From positions 1-25,636 of the forward strand of contig DAIEFO010000002.1 of assembly GCA_027325475.1 (NCBI GenBank): a stretch of 25,636 bases of DNA, read 5' to 3'. Shown here piece after piece: positions 15,630 through 22,679 of this stretch. The translations under genes and the position numbers were made by a program. The notes beneath the pieces are model-generated. The model saw only the letters and a list, made by a program, of their open reading frames with translations. It did not search any database and was not told the origin of the DNA. Within the stretch, counting starts at the first letter, position 1; every line of letters starts with the position of its first letter. Source of the stretch: Desulfobacteraceae bacterium (GTDB lineage: Bacteria > Desulfobacterota > Desulfobacteria > Desulfobacterales > Desulfatirhabdiaceae).

Positions 15630-15730
15630 GACGGTTTCGTAAAAAGCCGGTTTTCGGCTGTTTTTCTCTTGTAACATGTTTAATTTACAGTATCTAAATT
15701 TCAAAATTTGACTTTTTACGAGAGCGCCGT
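15630..15730. repeat. Variant MITE-like element in the aminotransferase leader
   Basis: It begins GACGGTTTCGTAAAAAGC and ends ACTTTTTACGAGAGCGCCGT, so the ends are imperfect inverted repeats of the same TCGTAAAAAG type as the other elements, with a different, AT-rich interior. On the minus strand it also carries a small hairpin, AGCCG-AAAAC-CGGCT followed by TTTT (about 15644-15660), which could act as a weak terminator inside the leader. Confidence 0.65.
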
Positions 15731-15757
15731 TTTTACTTCATCTTCTTACGCAGGTTA

Positions 15758-15773
15758 CGCAAGGAATATACCA
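15758..15773 (-). promoter_or_regulatory. Candidate sigma-54 promoter of the aminotransferase gene
   Basis: On the minus strand TGGTATATTCCTTGCG has GG and GC ten bases apart and resembles the other -24/-12 promoters here. The match is weaker than those at 6553 and 18454 because the last base is G and -24 reads TGGTAT. It stands about 216 bp from the start codon, and the intervening leader holds the element at 15630-15730. An operator shared with the livJ promoter lies about 310 bp further upstream. Confidence 0.6.
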
Positions 15774-16071
15774 GTTTGTCATTTGCCGGGCTCAGGTTGC
15801 TGAATATAAGACAATCCTCCGATCAGCCTGTTTTCTGTTCGTTTGGCCCGGATTCCTTCTCGAAATTGCGACTTCAGCCATCTCCGACCATGAAAAATGA
15901 ACTCTTTATCATAACAGGTAACGCTCATTGCCGTTTGGGGGTCTGGAAGAATCCAATGCAGGGGCTGGCTCAAGCCAAGTTGAATGTCCGCAAGCTGCAT
16001 TATGCGCCTCTGGATATTATATGAAGCCTTCAAGATTTCGTACAGAGAGCATAAGAATGTAAAGTTGCATA

Positions 16072-16093
16072 TATTATGCAGATGTGCATAATA
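16072..16093. promoter_or_regulatory. Candidate activator-binding site (upstream activating sequence) for the aminotransferase promoter
   Basis: An inverted repeat, TATTATGCA-GATG-TGCATAATA, contains the core TATGCA-N4-TGCATA. The identical core with the same 4-bp spacer recurs at 18141-18156 on the other side of the sigma-54 activator gene. A further half-pair TGCATATATTATGCA overlaps it on the left (16066-16080). The shared motif and positions suggest the binding site of the activator encoded at 16345-18138. Confidence 0.65.
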
Positions 16094-16108
16094 AGAACAC
16101 ATCTCAGA

Positions 16109-16158
16109 GGGTTTTGAAAAAGTTCGCAGGCAAGATGGATGTCCTCGTAAAAAGTCGA
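16109..16158. repeat. Partial MITE-like element next to a complete copy
   Basis: AAAAAGTTCGCAGGCAAG at 16117-16134 is repeated exactly at 16176-16193 inside the complete element. The intervening DNA includes the outer flank CTCGTAAAAAGTCGATTT seen beside other copies. It looks like a truncated copy left by nested or tandem insertion. Confidence 0.6.
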
Positions 16159-16164
16159 TTTGGG

Positions 16165-16289
16165 GACGGCTTTGTAAAAAGTTCGCAGGCAAGGCGCGCA
16201 AATCCTGAGGGATGAAGCGTACTTTTGGATACGCTGCAATGACGAAGGATGCGGCGCAACGCAGCATCCGGACTTTTTACAAAGCCGTC
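16165..16289. repeat. Complete MITE-like element with perfect 18-bp terminal inverted repeats
   Basis: A 125-bp element bounded by GACGGCTTTGTAAAAAGT (16165-16182) and its exact reverse complement (16272-16289). The interior contains GCAAGGCGCGCAAATCC and a small inner palindrome around GCGTAC...GTATCC-like bases. It ends 55 bp before the activator start codon. Two further full copies occur at 19885-20010 and 24618-24744. No transposase is encoded, which fits a non-autonomous element. Confidence 0.8.
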
Positions 16290-16344
16290 AATTTTAAGAT
16301 GCTGGAAAATCAGGACGTTGTTTTCAAAAATGGAGAAATCACCA

Positions 16345-18138
16345 ATGCAGAACGAATCTCTGCCCATATCATTCTTATCACCCGCCGAGGCGTGGATATA
16401 TATGTCTGTCCTGTCAAACATTCGGGAAGCGGTTGTTGCGGTTCTTCCGACCGGGGTGATCGGTTACGTCAACCCTGCGGCGTCCGCCGCTTTCGGGCTG
16501 ACGCTTGGTATCCAATTTGAATCAAAGTTTCCTGAACTGAAACAACCGCTGATGCGTGTCCTCAAGAGTCGCCAGGATTGCCTGAATGTTAATATCACCA
16601 TTGATCGGTGCGAATATCAGGTCAATCTCTATGCGCTCCGTGAACAGGACCAACCGATCTGGGCGGTGTGCATTTTGGAAAATCATACCGAAATGAACCG
16701 GACAATTCAACAAATGCTGTCATTTCAAGAACTTTCTCGTGAGCTTGACACAATCATCGACGCCGCTTATGACGGACTGTGGATTTGCGACGCCAATGCC
16801 ACAGTTCTTCGGATCAACGCCGCTTCCGAGCGTCTGAACAATCTTCGGGCATCCGAAGTGGTCGGCCGCAATATGTCGGATTTAATTGCCGAGGGGTTTA
16901 TCAACCGGTCTGCGACGCTGGAAGTGATCAAAACCGGTAAAACAGCCACACTGCTTCAAAACACGGGCACAGGCCGCAAACTCATGATTACGGGCAATCC
17001 CATTTTCGATGAAACCGGTCAATTGGTGCGCGTTGTCGTGAATGAACGGGACATCACGGAAATTGACGCCCTGCACGAAGCGTTACAGCATCAGGAGGCC
17101 ATCAAGAATCAGTATCGGAATCACATGCTTGAAATGCAGCTTGCGGAAATGGAGTCCCGCCGGATTATCGCCCGGAGTCCCTGTATGACCAAACTTCTTC
17201 AGCAGGCTATCAAGGTCAGCAAGGTGGATTCAACGGCCATCATCCTGGGAGAGTCTGGAGCCGGCAAGGAATTGGTCGCCGATCTCATCCATAAGCACTC
17301 GAAAAGGGCAACCCAGCCCATGATCAAGATCAACTGCGGCGCCATCCCTGAATCGCTGGTCGAGTCCGAACTCTTTGGTTATGAAAAAGGCGCCTTCACC
17401 GGTGCTCAAAAACAGGGAAAACCTGGATATCTGGAACTGGCCCAGGACGGCATGCTGTTCCTGGACGAGGTTGCGGAGCTTCCTCTGGCTTCGCAGGTCA
17501 AGCTTCTTCGGTTTCTGGAAGACGGCATGGTCTGCCGTGTCGGTGGTGTGAAGAGCTACAAGCTCAACGTCCGCATCCTGACTGCCACCAACCGGGACCT
17601 CAAAGAAATGGTGCGAACCGGTGCTTTCCGAAAAGATCTGTTTTATCGGCTGCACGTCATTCCTCTCCATGTACCGCCCTTGAGAGAGCGAACCGAGTGT
17701 ATTCTGCCGCTGCTCCATCACTACCTTCATTATTTCACCGATAAAATCGGTAAAACCGGATTTATTCGCCTTTCCAAACCGGTTACGGACATCCTTCTTT
17801 CGTATCCTTATCCCGGAAATGTCCGTGAGCTGATCAATATCTGTGAACGAGCGGTTGTCATGTGTGACGGCGAGTGGATATCTCTGGACGATCTGCCTCG
17901 GGACGTAACCGATGCCGCCAATTCCAAGGAAATCTTCGATATGGTGAATTTATCCTGTTGCTCCCTCAAGGAACTCATGGAAAACTTCGAACGTTCCGTG
18001 CTGGTCAAAGCCACCGCTCAGTACGCCACCCAGAAAAAGATCGCCGCAGCCCTGGGGGTCAATCAGGCCACCATCGCACGGAAATTGAAACGATACGCCG
18101 TCCCCTTGAACGCATTCAGAGAGTTTGCTGCGCACTGA
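16345..18138 (+). CDS. Sigma-54-dependent transcriptional activator (PAS-PAS-AAA+-Fis)
   Basis: A 597-aa enhancer-binding protein that opens sigma-54 promoters by ATP hydrolysis. Two PAS-like sensor domains lie at about residues 20-110 and 135-240, then a helical linker (240-275). The AAA+ domain has Walker A GESGAGKE (302-309), the sigma-54 contact loop GAFTGA (349-354) and Walker B LFLDE (371-375), all intact. A Fis/TyrR-type helix-turn-helix (QKKIAAALGVNQATIARKL) is near 560-580. There is no receiver domain, so it probably senses a small molecule. The start at 16345 has GGAG nine bases upstream; longer versions from 16249 translate the MITE-like element. Palindromic TATGCA-N4-TGCATA sites flank the gene, and candidate target promoters precede the aminotransferase and livJ. 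Confidence 0.92.
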   Translation: MQNESLPISFLSPAEAWIYMSVLSNIREAVVAVLPTGVIGYVNPAASAAFGLTLGIQFESKFPELKQPLMRVLKSRQDCLNVNITIDRCEYQVNLYALREQDQPIWAVCILENHTEMNRTIQQMLSFQELSRELDTIIDAAYDGLWICDANATVLRINAASERLNNLRASEVVGRNMSDLIAEGFINRSATLEVIKTGKTATLLQNTGTGRKLMITGNPIFDETGQLVRVVVNERDITEIDALHEALQHQEAIKNQYRNHMLEMQLAEMESRRIIARSPCMTKLLQQAIKVSKVDSTAIILGESGAGKELVADLIHKHSKRATQPMIKINCGAIPESLVESELFGYEKGAFTGAQKQGKPGYLELAQDGMLFLDEVAELPLASQVKLLRFLEDGMVCRVGGVKSYKLNVRILTATNRDLKEMVRTGAFRKDLFYRLHVIPLHVPPLRERTECILPLLHHYLHYFTDKIGKTGFIRLSKPVTDILLSYPYPGNVRELINICERAVVMCDGEWISLDDLPRDVTDAANSKEIFDMVNLSCCSLKELMENFERSVLVKATAQYATQKKIAAALGVNQATIARKLKRYAVPLNAFREFAAH

Positions 18139-18162
18139 TATATGCAATATTGCATATATCAG
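18135..18162. promoter_or_regulatory. 28-bp perfect palindrome: candidate activator-binding site for the liv promoter
   Basis: The 28 bases are a perfect palindrome with half-site CTGATATATGCAAT. The core is TATGCA-ATAT-TGCATA (18141-18156). The left half overlaps the stop codon of the activator gene. The core is shared with the site at 16075-16090. It lies about 305 bp upstream of the -24/-12 promoter at 18454, an enhancer-like distance. Confidence 0.7.
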
Positions 18163-18363
18163 GTCATAATGTTGCAAATTACCAGACTGCGGCGGTAATA
18201 TGCCATTTAGAGATTGGATGGGATCCCGTTGCTGCAAGGAACATTCTGTTCTTATCCCTTAAAAATATATATTTTGTTCATTATTATCGCCTGCCTATAA
18301 ATTACATTTTTGTTATTAATTGTTCGATCGGTCCACCCTTTCATTTTTTTTACAAATCACTTC

Positions 18364-18409
18364 AATAACAGGTTGATATTAAATTATGTTTTAATATCAA
18401 CCTGTTATT
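18364..18409. promoter_or_regulatory. Perfect 20-bp inverted repeat containing two IHF-consensus matches
   Basis: Arms AATAACAGGTTGATATTAAA (18364-18383) and its exact reverse complement (18390-18409) are separated by 6 nt. Each arm contains TATCAACCTGTTA (18395-18407 on plus, 18366-18378 on minus), which fits the E. coli IHF consensus WATCAA-N4-TTR exactly. The location between the palindrome at 18148 and the promoter at 18454 is where IHF bends DNA in many sigma-54 systems. It could also end transcription of the activator gene as a hairpin, although no long T-run follows on the plus strand. Confidence 0.6.
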
Positions 18410-18453
18410 TCTTGCATGGCGGATTTGGCGACGGAAAAATTCTTGGAAAGAAG

Positions 18454-18469
18454 TGGCATGTAACTTGCT
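18454..18469 (+). promoter_or_regulatory. Sigma-54 (-24/-12) promoter of the liv operon
   Basis: TGGCATGTAACTTGCT matches TGGCAC-N5-TTGCW in all but one base of the core, with GG and GC ten bases apart. It is 66 bp before the livJ ATG. The adjacent gene encodes a sigma-54 activator and enhancer-like palindromes lie upstream. Confidence 0.85.
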
Positions 18470-18535
18470 GAACTTGTTTACAGCACGCTGTCAACGGTTG
18501 AACGGTTATTTATTCATTCATTTCAAGGAGGCAAC

Positions 18536-19771
18536 ATGAAGGGACGAACCAGGTTAATGGCTTTACTGTTGGTTTTGGTGATGTCTGTTCCGGTATGGGC
18601 GGATCAGGCGAGAGACTACTTCAAGGTCGGCGTTATTACCTCACTTTCTGGCAGTCTGGCTACCGGCGGCAATGTCACCAAACGCGGCTACGATTTATGG
18701 GCGAATGCCGTGAACAAGGCAGGCGGCATTGAGATCAAAGGCAAAAAATATCCGGTGAAACTTTATTATGTGGATGATCAGTCCGAACCCGCCCAAGGTG
18801 CTTCCGCCGCCGAGCGGTTGGCCACTCAGGAAAAAGTCGATTTCGTCCTGGGGCCCTATGCATCCGGTCTTACCCTTGCAGCCGCACCTGTCCTAGAAAA
18901 ATATAAAATCCCAATGATTACGGGATCTGCAGAATCTCCGTTAATCTGGAAGGAAAAATTTCATTACACCTTCGGCACCATTCCTCCTGTGAATTATACC
19001 GGTTCAGCGCCTATTGACACTCTGGCCAAGCTTGACCCTAAACCCAAAACAGCTCTGATCCTGGGCTCCAACGATGCATTTTCCAAAGCGACAGCCGAAG
19101 CTTTCCAGGATGCTGCCATCAAAGCCGGCATCAAGATTCTGAAATTTAACATAGTTCCCTCCGGGCAGGATTTGATTCCCTATCTTTCCGCCGCAAAGGC
19201 CATGCAGCCGGATATAATTGCTTTCGGAGGTCATGATGAGGAACTGATCAACTTTGTCAAGGCTCTCAATCAGATCAACTACACGCCCAAGGCTTTGCTG
19301 ATGCACTACGGTGTTACTGAACCGGCTTTCATTGAAGCGCTGGGAAAAAGTGCAAATCAGGTTTTTGGCGCCTCCGTATGGACAGATTCCATTCATACCA
19401 AGGGCGAAGTCCTGTGGCCTGACGCCAAATCGTACGCTGAAGCCGCCATGAAGGCCTACAATGTACCGGCCGATTACACGCAGGCAGGTTCTTCCGCTGC
19501 CGGCATTGCTTTTCAAGAAGCTCTGATCAAAATCAACGCCGTTCCCCCGCTGGACGAAAAAAAGCGGGATGAATTGGTTACCGCTCTTGAAAATCTGAAA
19601 GTTCAGACTTTTTATGGTCAGATCGCCTTCGCCACCTCAGGCCAGTTCTTTCACGCCAATGTGGGCCTGACACCGCTCACCATCCAGATTCAGGACGGCA
19701 AGGTTGTTGTCGTAGGGCCGCCCAATCTGGCAGAGAGCAAGCCGATATATCCTATGAAAGCCAATAAATAG
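18536..19771 (+). CDS. livJ: LivJ-like periplasmic amino-acid-binding protein
   Basis: Type I periplasmic binding protein of a hydrophobic/branched-chain amino-acid (HAAT) ABC importer. In its 411 aa a signal peptide covers about residues 1-22 with a likely cut after VPVWA. The mature N-terminus FKVGVITSLSGSLATGGN is the usual ligand-binding first lobe, followed by VDFVLGPYASG and PMITGSAESPLIW. AAGGAGG precedes the ATG. It is first in a five-gene livJHMGF set and is preceded by a sigma-54 promoter. The ligand is not readable from sequence: leucine-type amino acids, glutamate, GABA-like compounds, amides and other acids are all carried by this family. Expression may exceed that of livH because of hairpins after the stop. 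Confidence 0.92.
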   Translation: MKGRTRLMALLLVLVMSVPVWADQARDYFKVGVITSLSGSLATGGNVTKRGYDLWANAVNKAGGIEIKGKKYPVKLYYVDDQSEPAQGASAAERLATQEKVDFVLGPYASGLTLAAAPVLEKYKIPMITGSAESPLIWKEKFHYTFGTIPPVNYTGSAPIDTLAKLDPKPKTALILGSNDAFSKATAEAFQDAAIKAGIKILKFNIVPSGQDLIPYLSAAKAMQPDIIAFGGHDEELINFVKALNQINYTPKALLMHYGVTEPAFIEALGKSANQVFGASVWTDSIHTKGEVLWPDAKSYAEAAMKAYNVPADYTQAGSSAAGIAFQEALIKINAVPPLDEKKRDELVTALENLKVQTFYGQIAFATSGQFFHANVGLTPLTIQIQDGKVVVVGPPNLAESKPIYPMKANK

Positions 19772-19806
19772 ATATTTCATGCCAACATCTGTCATGAATG
19801 TGTTCA

Positions 19807-19846
19807 TCCCCTGAATAATTCAGGAACGAATCGATCAATCAGGGGA
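19807..19846 (+). other. Two mutually exclusive hairpins downstream of livJ
   Basis: TCCCCTGA (19807-19814) can pair with TCAGGGGA (19839-19846). The inner CCTGAA-TAA-TTCAGG (19810-19824) forms a second stem using the same left bases. No T-run follows, so a terminator is unlikely. Intergenic hairpins after binding-protein genes often stabilise the upstream mRNA; that role is inferred. Confidence 0.5.
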
Positions 19847-19884
19847 AACTCAAAATCGATGCCCTTGGAAAAAGTCGAATTTCA

Positions 19885-20010
19885 GACGGCTTTGTAAAAT
19901 ATTCACCGGCAGAGCGCACAAATCCATAAGGAGTTAGGCGTACTTTTGAGTGTGCCGCAACGACAAAGGGTGCTGTGCTGAAGCGGCTACGGACTTTTTA
20001 CAAAGTCGTC
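19885..20010. repeat. MITE-like element between livJ and livH
   Basis: A 126-bp copy of the element at 16165-16289. It begins GACGGCTTTGTAAAATAT and ends ACTTTTTACAAAGTCGTC, so the ends are slightly diverged inverted repeats. The inner GGCGTACTTTTGAGTGTGCC corresponds to the inner palindrome of the other copies. Frames through this element give a false N-terminal extension of livH. Confidence 0.75.
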
Positions 20011-20099
20011 AGGATTTTTCTTTTGACGATGAGGGACGCGGGGGACGGTCAACCAGACGATCCCCCCGGAATTTCGCAGGATCAATCGGAGCATACACC

Positions 20100-20984
20100 A
20101 TGGAACTACTACCTCAGGCCCTGATAGACGGCCTGCTGATCGGCGGTATTTACATCACGATCGCGATCGGATTTTCCCTGGCCTACGGCGTCATGCACAT
20201 CATCGATTTCGCCGTCGGCGAATGGATCATGCTGGGGGCTTTTCTCGGATATTACCTCAACCTGTGGTCAGCTCTGGATCCGTTTATCCTCCTGCCGGCG
20301 GTATTTCTGGCTTTCTTTCTCATTGGATATTTGATCCAGCCTCTGGTTTATCGGGTCATCAGCGGAAAAAAAGGCAATCCCGTCCTCATGGGGCTGGTAT
20401 TCACCTTCGGACTGGGTTTGATGTTTCGAGGCTCCGCCCTGACAGGTTTCGGTTTTTATTCTCACTCCATTCCATCAGCGATTTCGCAAAATTCCTTTTT
20501 TCTGGAAATGGGTGGTATGTTCATCACCATCCCATATGTACGTCTGGCCGGTCTCCTGTACGCCCTGGCCGTCACGATGGTGCTGCACTTCGTCCTGAAA
20601 AAAACCAATTTCGGCCGGGCAGTCAGAGCCCTGTCACAGCACCGTGAAGCCTCCGGTCTGATGGGGATCAACGCCAAACGGATCAGTTCTTACGTTTATG
20701 GTATTTATGTGGGAATCAGCGCCATGACCGGCGTCATCATTGGAAGCATTTTCACCATCAATGCCCAGATGGGCGGAGAATATTCCATTCTGGCGTTTTT
20801 TATTGTAGTGCTGGCGGGCATGGGATATCTGCCCGGCGTCCCATGGGCCTCGTTTCTTCTTGGGCTGGTGCAGTCATTTTTTCTTATCTATCTGAATCCC
20901 AGTTACACTCTGATGGCTGTTTTCGGCATTCTGTTCACCATTTTGTTAATTTCCCCCAAAGGGCTGTTTGGAAGAGGCGTATGA
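20100..20984 (+). CDS. livH: LivH-like branched-chain amino-acid ABC transporter permease
   Basis: Inner-membrane permease of the HAAT importer, 294 aa, about eight hydrophobic helices. It starts MELLPQALIDGLLIGGIYI, typical of LivH, followed by FSLAYGVMHIIDFAVGEW (the LivH GxxN/D-F-A-GE-type segment). The cytoplasmic ATPase-contact loop is FGRAVRALSQHREASGLMGI at about residues 178-197. The chosen start at 20100 has a weak GGAG upstream; a longer frame from 19950 would translate the MITE-like element. The stop overlaps the livM start as ATGA. The partner permease is livM. Confidence 0.93.
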   Translation: MELLPQALIDGLLIGGIYITIAIGFSLAYGVMHIIDFAVGEWIMLGAFLGYYLNLWSALDPFILLPAVFLAFFLIGYLIQPLVYRVISGKKGNPVLMGLVFTFGLGLMFRGSALTGFGFYSHSIPSAISQNSFFLEMGGMFITIPYVRLAGLLYALAVTMVLHFVLKKTNFGRAVRALSQHREASGLMGINAKRISSYVYGIYVGISAMTGVIIGSIFTINAQMGGEYSILAFFIVVLAGMGYLPGVPWASFLLGLVQSFFLIYLNPSYTLMAVFGILFTILLISPKGLFGRGV

Positions 20985-21961
20985 GCCGAAAGTATCTTTT
21001 ATTGATTCTGTTCTGCGGTATTTTACTGGCGGTGCCTTCCATAGTCCGCGACACGTTCTATCTGCGGATCGTCACGGAAGCCTTCATGTGGATCGGTCTG
21101 GCCATTTCCTGGGATGTTCTGGCAGGATACACCGGCTATCTGAATTTCGGACATGGCATATTTTTCGGAGTCGGGGCATATACCACCTCCATCCTCATGA
21201 ATCTATGCGGCTGGTCGTTTTTCATGACGCTTCCTGTCTCGGCTCTGGTGGCTGCCGTTGTGGCCGTGATTGCCGGAATTCCGACCCTTCGACTGAAGGG
21301 CGCCTATTTCGCCATTGCTACCTGGGCACTGGCCAGAGCCATCCAGCAGATGGTGCTGGTCGCCAGCTTCACTGGCGGACCCGATGGCATGCGGTTGCCC
21401 CCGTTTCTGCATCCGGGCTTCTTCTATTATACTATGCTGATCGTGGTAGGCGGTGTTTTCGCTCTCAACTGGTTCCTGCTGGAAAAAGCGCCGTTCGGAC
21501 TGAAAGTCAAGGCAATCCGCGAAGACGATCAGAGCGCTATGTCTCTGGGACTAAATCCGACAAAAATCAAGCTCCAGGCATTTCTTCTTTCCGCTGTGCC
21601 CGCCGGAATCCTGGGCGCCATTTATGCCTACTGGATCACGTATATCGATCCTGCATCCGTTCTCGGCGATATGGTGACGGATCAGGCTGTGGTTATGGCG
21701 GTATTCGGGGGACTTGGCACCCTGATAGGCCCGGCCATCGGCGCTGTCATTATCTTTTTATTCAAGACATATTTCTGGGCATATCTGTCCGATTATCAGG
21801 TTCTCTACCTGATAATTCTAGGGGGGGTGATTGCAGCCAGCGTTGTTTTCCTGCCCAATGGTCTGTGGGGAACGATCACAAGTTACCGGCAATCCGACAA
21901 GGCTCTGAAGCACGAACCGGTTTCTTCCCGCTCAGACGATAAAGGAGACCCTCATGTCTGA
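20981..21961 (+). CDS. livM: LivM-like branched-chain amino-acid ABC transporter permease
   Basis: Second permease, 326 aa from the ATG at 20981, which overlaps the livH stop. About eight to ten hydrophobic helices. Family signatures include LAGYTGYLNFGHGIFFGVGAY (the LivM G-x-x-N-F-G-x-G/F segment) near residues 47-67, LRLKGAYFAIATWA near 105, the ATPase-contact loop GLKVKAIREDDQSAMSLGL near 170-188 and AVFGGLGTLIGPAIGA near 240. A longer frame beginning at 20843 runs inside livH in another phase and is not supported. It overlaps livG by 8 bp. Confidence 0.94.
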   Translation: MSRKYLLLILFCGILLAVPSIVRDTFYLRIVTEAFMWIGLAISWDVLAGYTGYLNFGHGIFFGVGAYTTSILMNLCGWSFFMTLPVSALVAAVVAVIAGIPTLRLKGAYFAIATWALARAIQQMVLVASFTGGPDGMRLPPFLHPGFFYYTMLIVVGGVFALNWFLLEKAPFGLKVKAIREDDQSAMSLGLNPTKIKLQAFLLSAVPAGILGAIYAYWITYIDPASVLGDMVTDQAVVMAVFGGLGTLIGPAIGAVIIFLFKTYFWAYLSDYQVLYLIILGGVIAASVVFLPNGLWGTITSYRQSDKALKHEPVSSRSDDKGDPHV

Positions 21962-22679
21962 ACCTTTTCTTCAAGTCAATGCCGTCACCAAAACATTTGG
22001 GGGATTGCACGCGGTTTTTCAAGTATCTTTTCAGATGAACGCCGGTGAAATCATTGGGCTTATCGGCCCGAACGGCGCTGGAAAAACCACGCTCTTTAAT
22101 GTGATCAGCGGTTTTTATGCGCCTAATAGTGGCAAAATCCTTTTTAAAAATCTGGATATCAGCGGCAAACCGCCTTATAAACTCGCCAGACTCGGTATCG
22201 GCCGCACCTTTCAGGTCGTAAAACCTTTCGCGGGTCTTACGGTTCTGGAAAACGTCGTTATCGCCTCATTTGTCAAATATCCTCAACGCCGCAAGGCGGA
22301 AAAACATGCCTGGCAGATTCTGGAAATGACGGGTCTGGTGGATCGGGCCAATGTCCAGGCATCCAGTCTGACCCTGGCCGGTCGAAAGCGTCTTGAGGTC
22401 AGCAAGGCTCTGGCCTTGGAGCCGACGCTGCTGCTTCTTGACGAAGTGGTGGCAGGCTTGAATCCGACAGAAGCGGATCGCACCATCGAGCTTATTCTGT
22501 CTCTACGCAGCCAGGGTATCACCATTCTGATTGTCGAGCACATTATGCGGGTTATTATGAACATCAGCGACCGCGTCGTGGTACTCAACTTCGGGCAGAA
22601 AATCGCGGAAGGCAGTCCCCGGGATGTGGCCAAAAATCCCGAGGTCATTCAAGCATATCTGGGAGAGGCGCCACAATGA
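21954..22679 (+). CDS. livG: LivG-like ABC transporter ATPase
   Basis: One of two cytoplasmic ATPases of the importer, 241 aa. Walker A GPNGAGKTT is at residues 38-46. Walker B is LLLLDEVVAGLNPTE near 160-175, with a V where many ATPases have P after the catalytic E. The signature region reads LTLAGRKRLEVSKAL, a diverged form of LSGGQ; LivG-type proteins often vary here. AAAGGAG lies upstream. It overlaps livM at its start and livF at its end (ATGA), so translation is coupled. Confidence 0.94.
   Translation: MSEPFLQVNAVTKTFGGLHAVFQVSFQMNAGEIIGLIGPNGAGKTTLFNVISGFYAPNSGKILFKNLDISGKPPYKLARLGIGRTFQVVKPFAGLTVLENVVIASFVKYPQRRKAEKHAWQILEMTGLVDRANVQASSLTLAGRKRLEVSKALALEPTLLLLDEVVAGLNPTEADRTIELILSLRSQGITILIVEHIMRVIMNISDRVVVLNFGQKIAEGSPRDVAKNPEVIQAYLGEAPQ

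Larger units (their letters stand above)
15542..16344. other. 803-bp intergenic region: divergent promoters, operator and repeat elements
   Basis: No convincing gene. It contains, from left, the aminotransferase leader with a 101-bp repeat element (15630-15730), a minus-strand sigma-54 promoter (15758-15773), about 290 bp of unassigned DNA (15780-16070), an inverted-repeat operator (16072-16093), a partial element (about 16109-16158), a complete element (16165-16289) and the ribosome-binding site of the activator gene. Open frames here run through the repeats and look accidental. Confidence 0.7.
18139..18535. other. 397-bp regulatory region upstream of livJ
   Basis: AT-rich DNA with no gene. 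It holds the rest of the 28-bp palindrome (to 18162), an AT-rich stretch (18240-18360) with TTTTTTTT near 18345, a 20-bp perfect inverted repeat (18364-18409), the -24/-12 promoter (18454-18469) and AAGGAGG just before livJ. Confidence 0.75.
19772..20099. other. 328-bp gap between livJ and livH with hairpins and a repeat element
   Basis: No gene. Soon after the livJ stop two overlapping hairpins occur (19807-19846), then the outer flank AAAAAGTCGAATTT and the MITE-like element at 19885-20010. About 90 bp of further leader with GGAG at about 20089 precedes livH. There is no obvious terminator or new promoter, so one long transcript is likely. Confidence 0.65.

Noticed and set aside
15779..16267. 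A 162-codon minus-strand open frame and an 82-codon plus-strand frame in the gap before the activator
   Set aside because: The minus frame translates parts of the repeat elements and overlaps the candidate operator; neither resembles a known protein. A decayed gene cannot be fully excluded.
20968..21942. A 324-codon plus-strand frame overlapping livM
   Set aside because: It is the +1 shadow of livM; the livM frame has the permease signatures and membrane helices, the shadow is rich in R, H and S.
22351..22420. Loss of function of LivG because the ABC signature is not LSGGQ
   Set aside because: LivG-type ATPases commonly have a diverged signature, and LivF supplies a canonical LSGGE; both Walker motifs are present.
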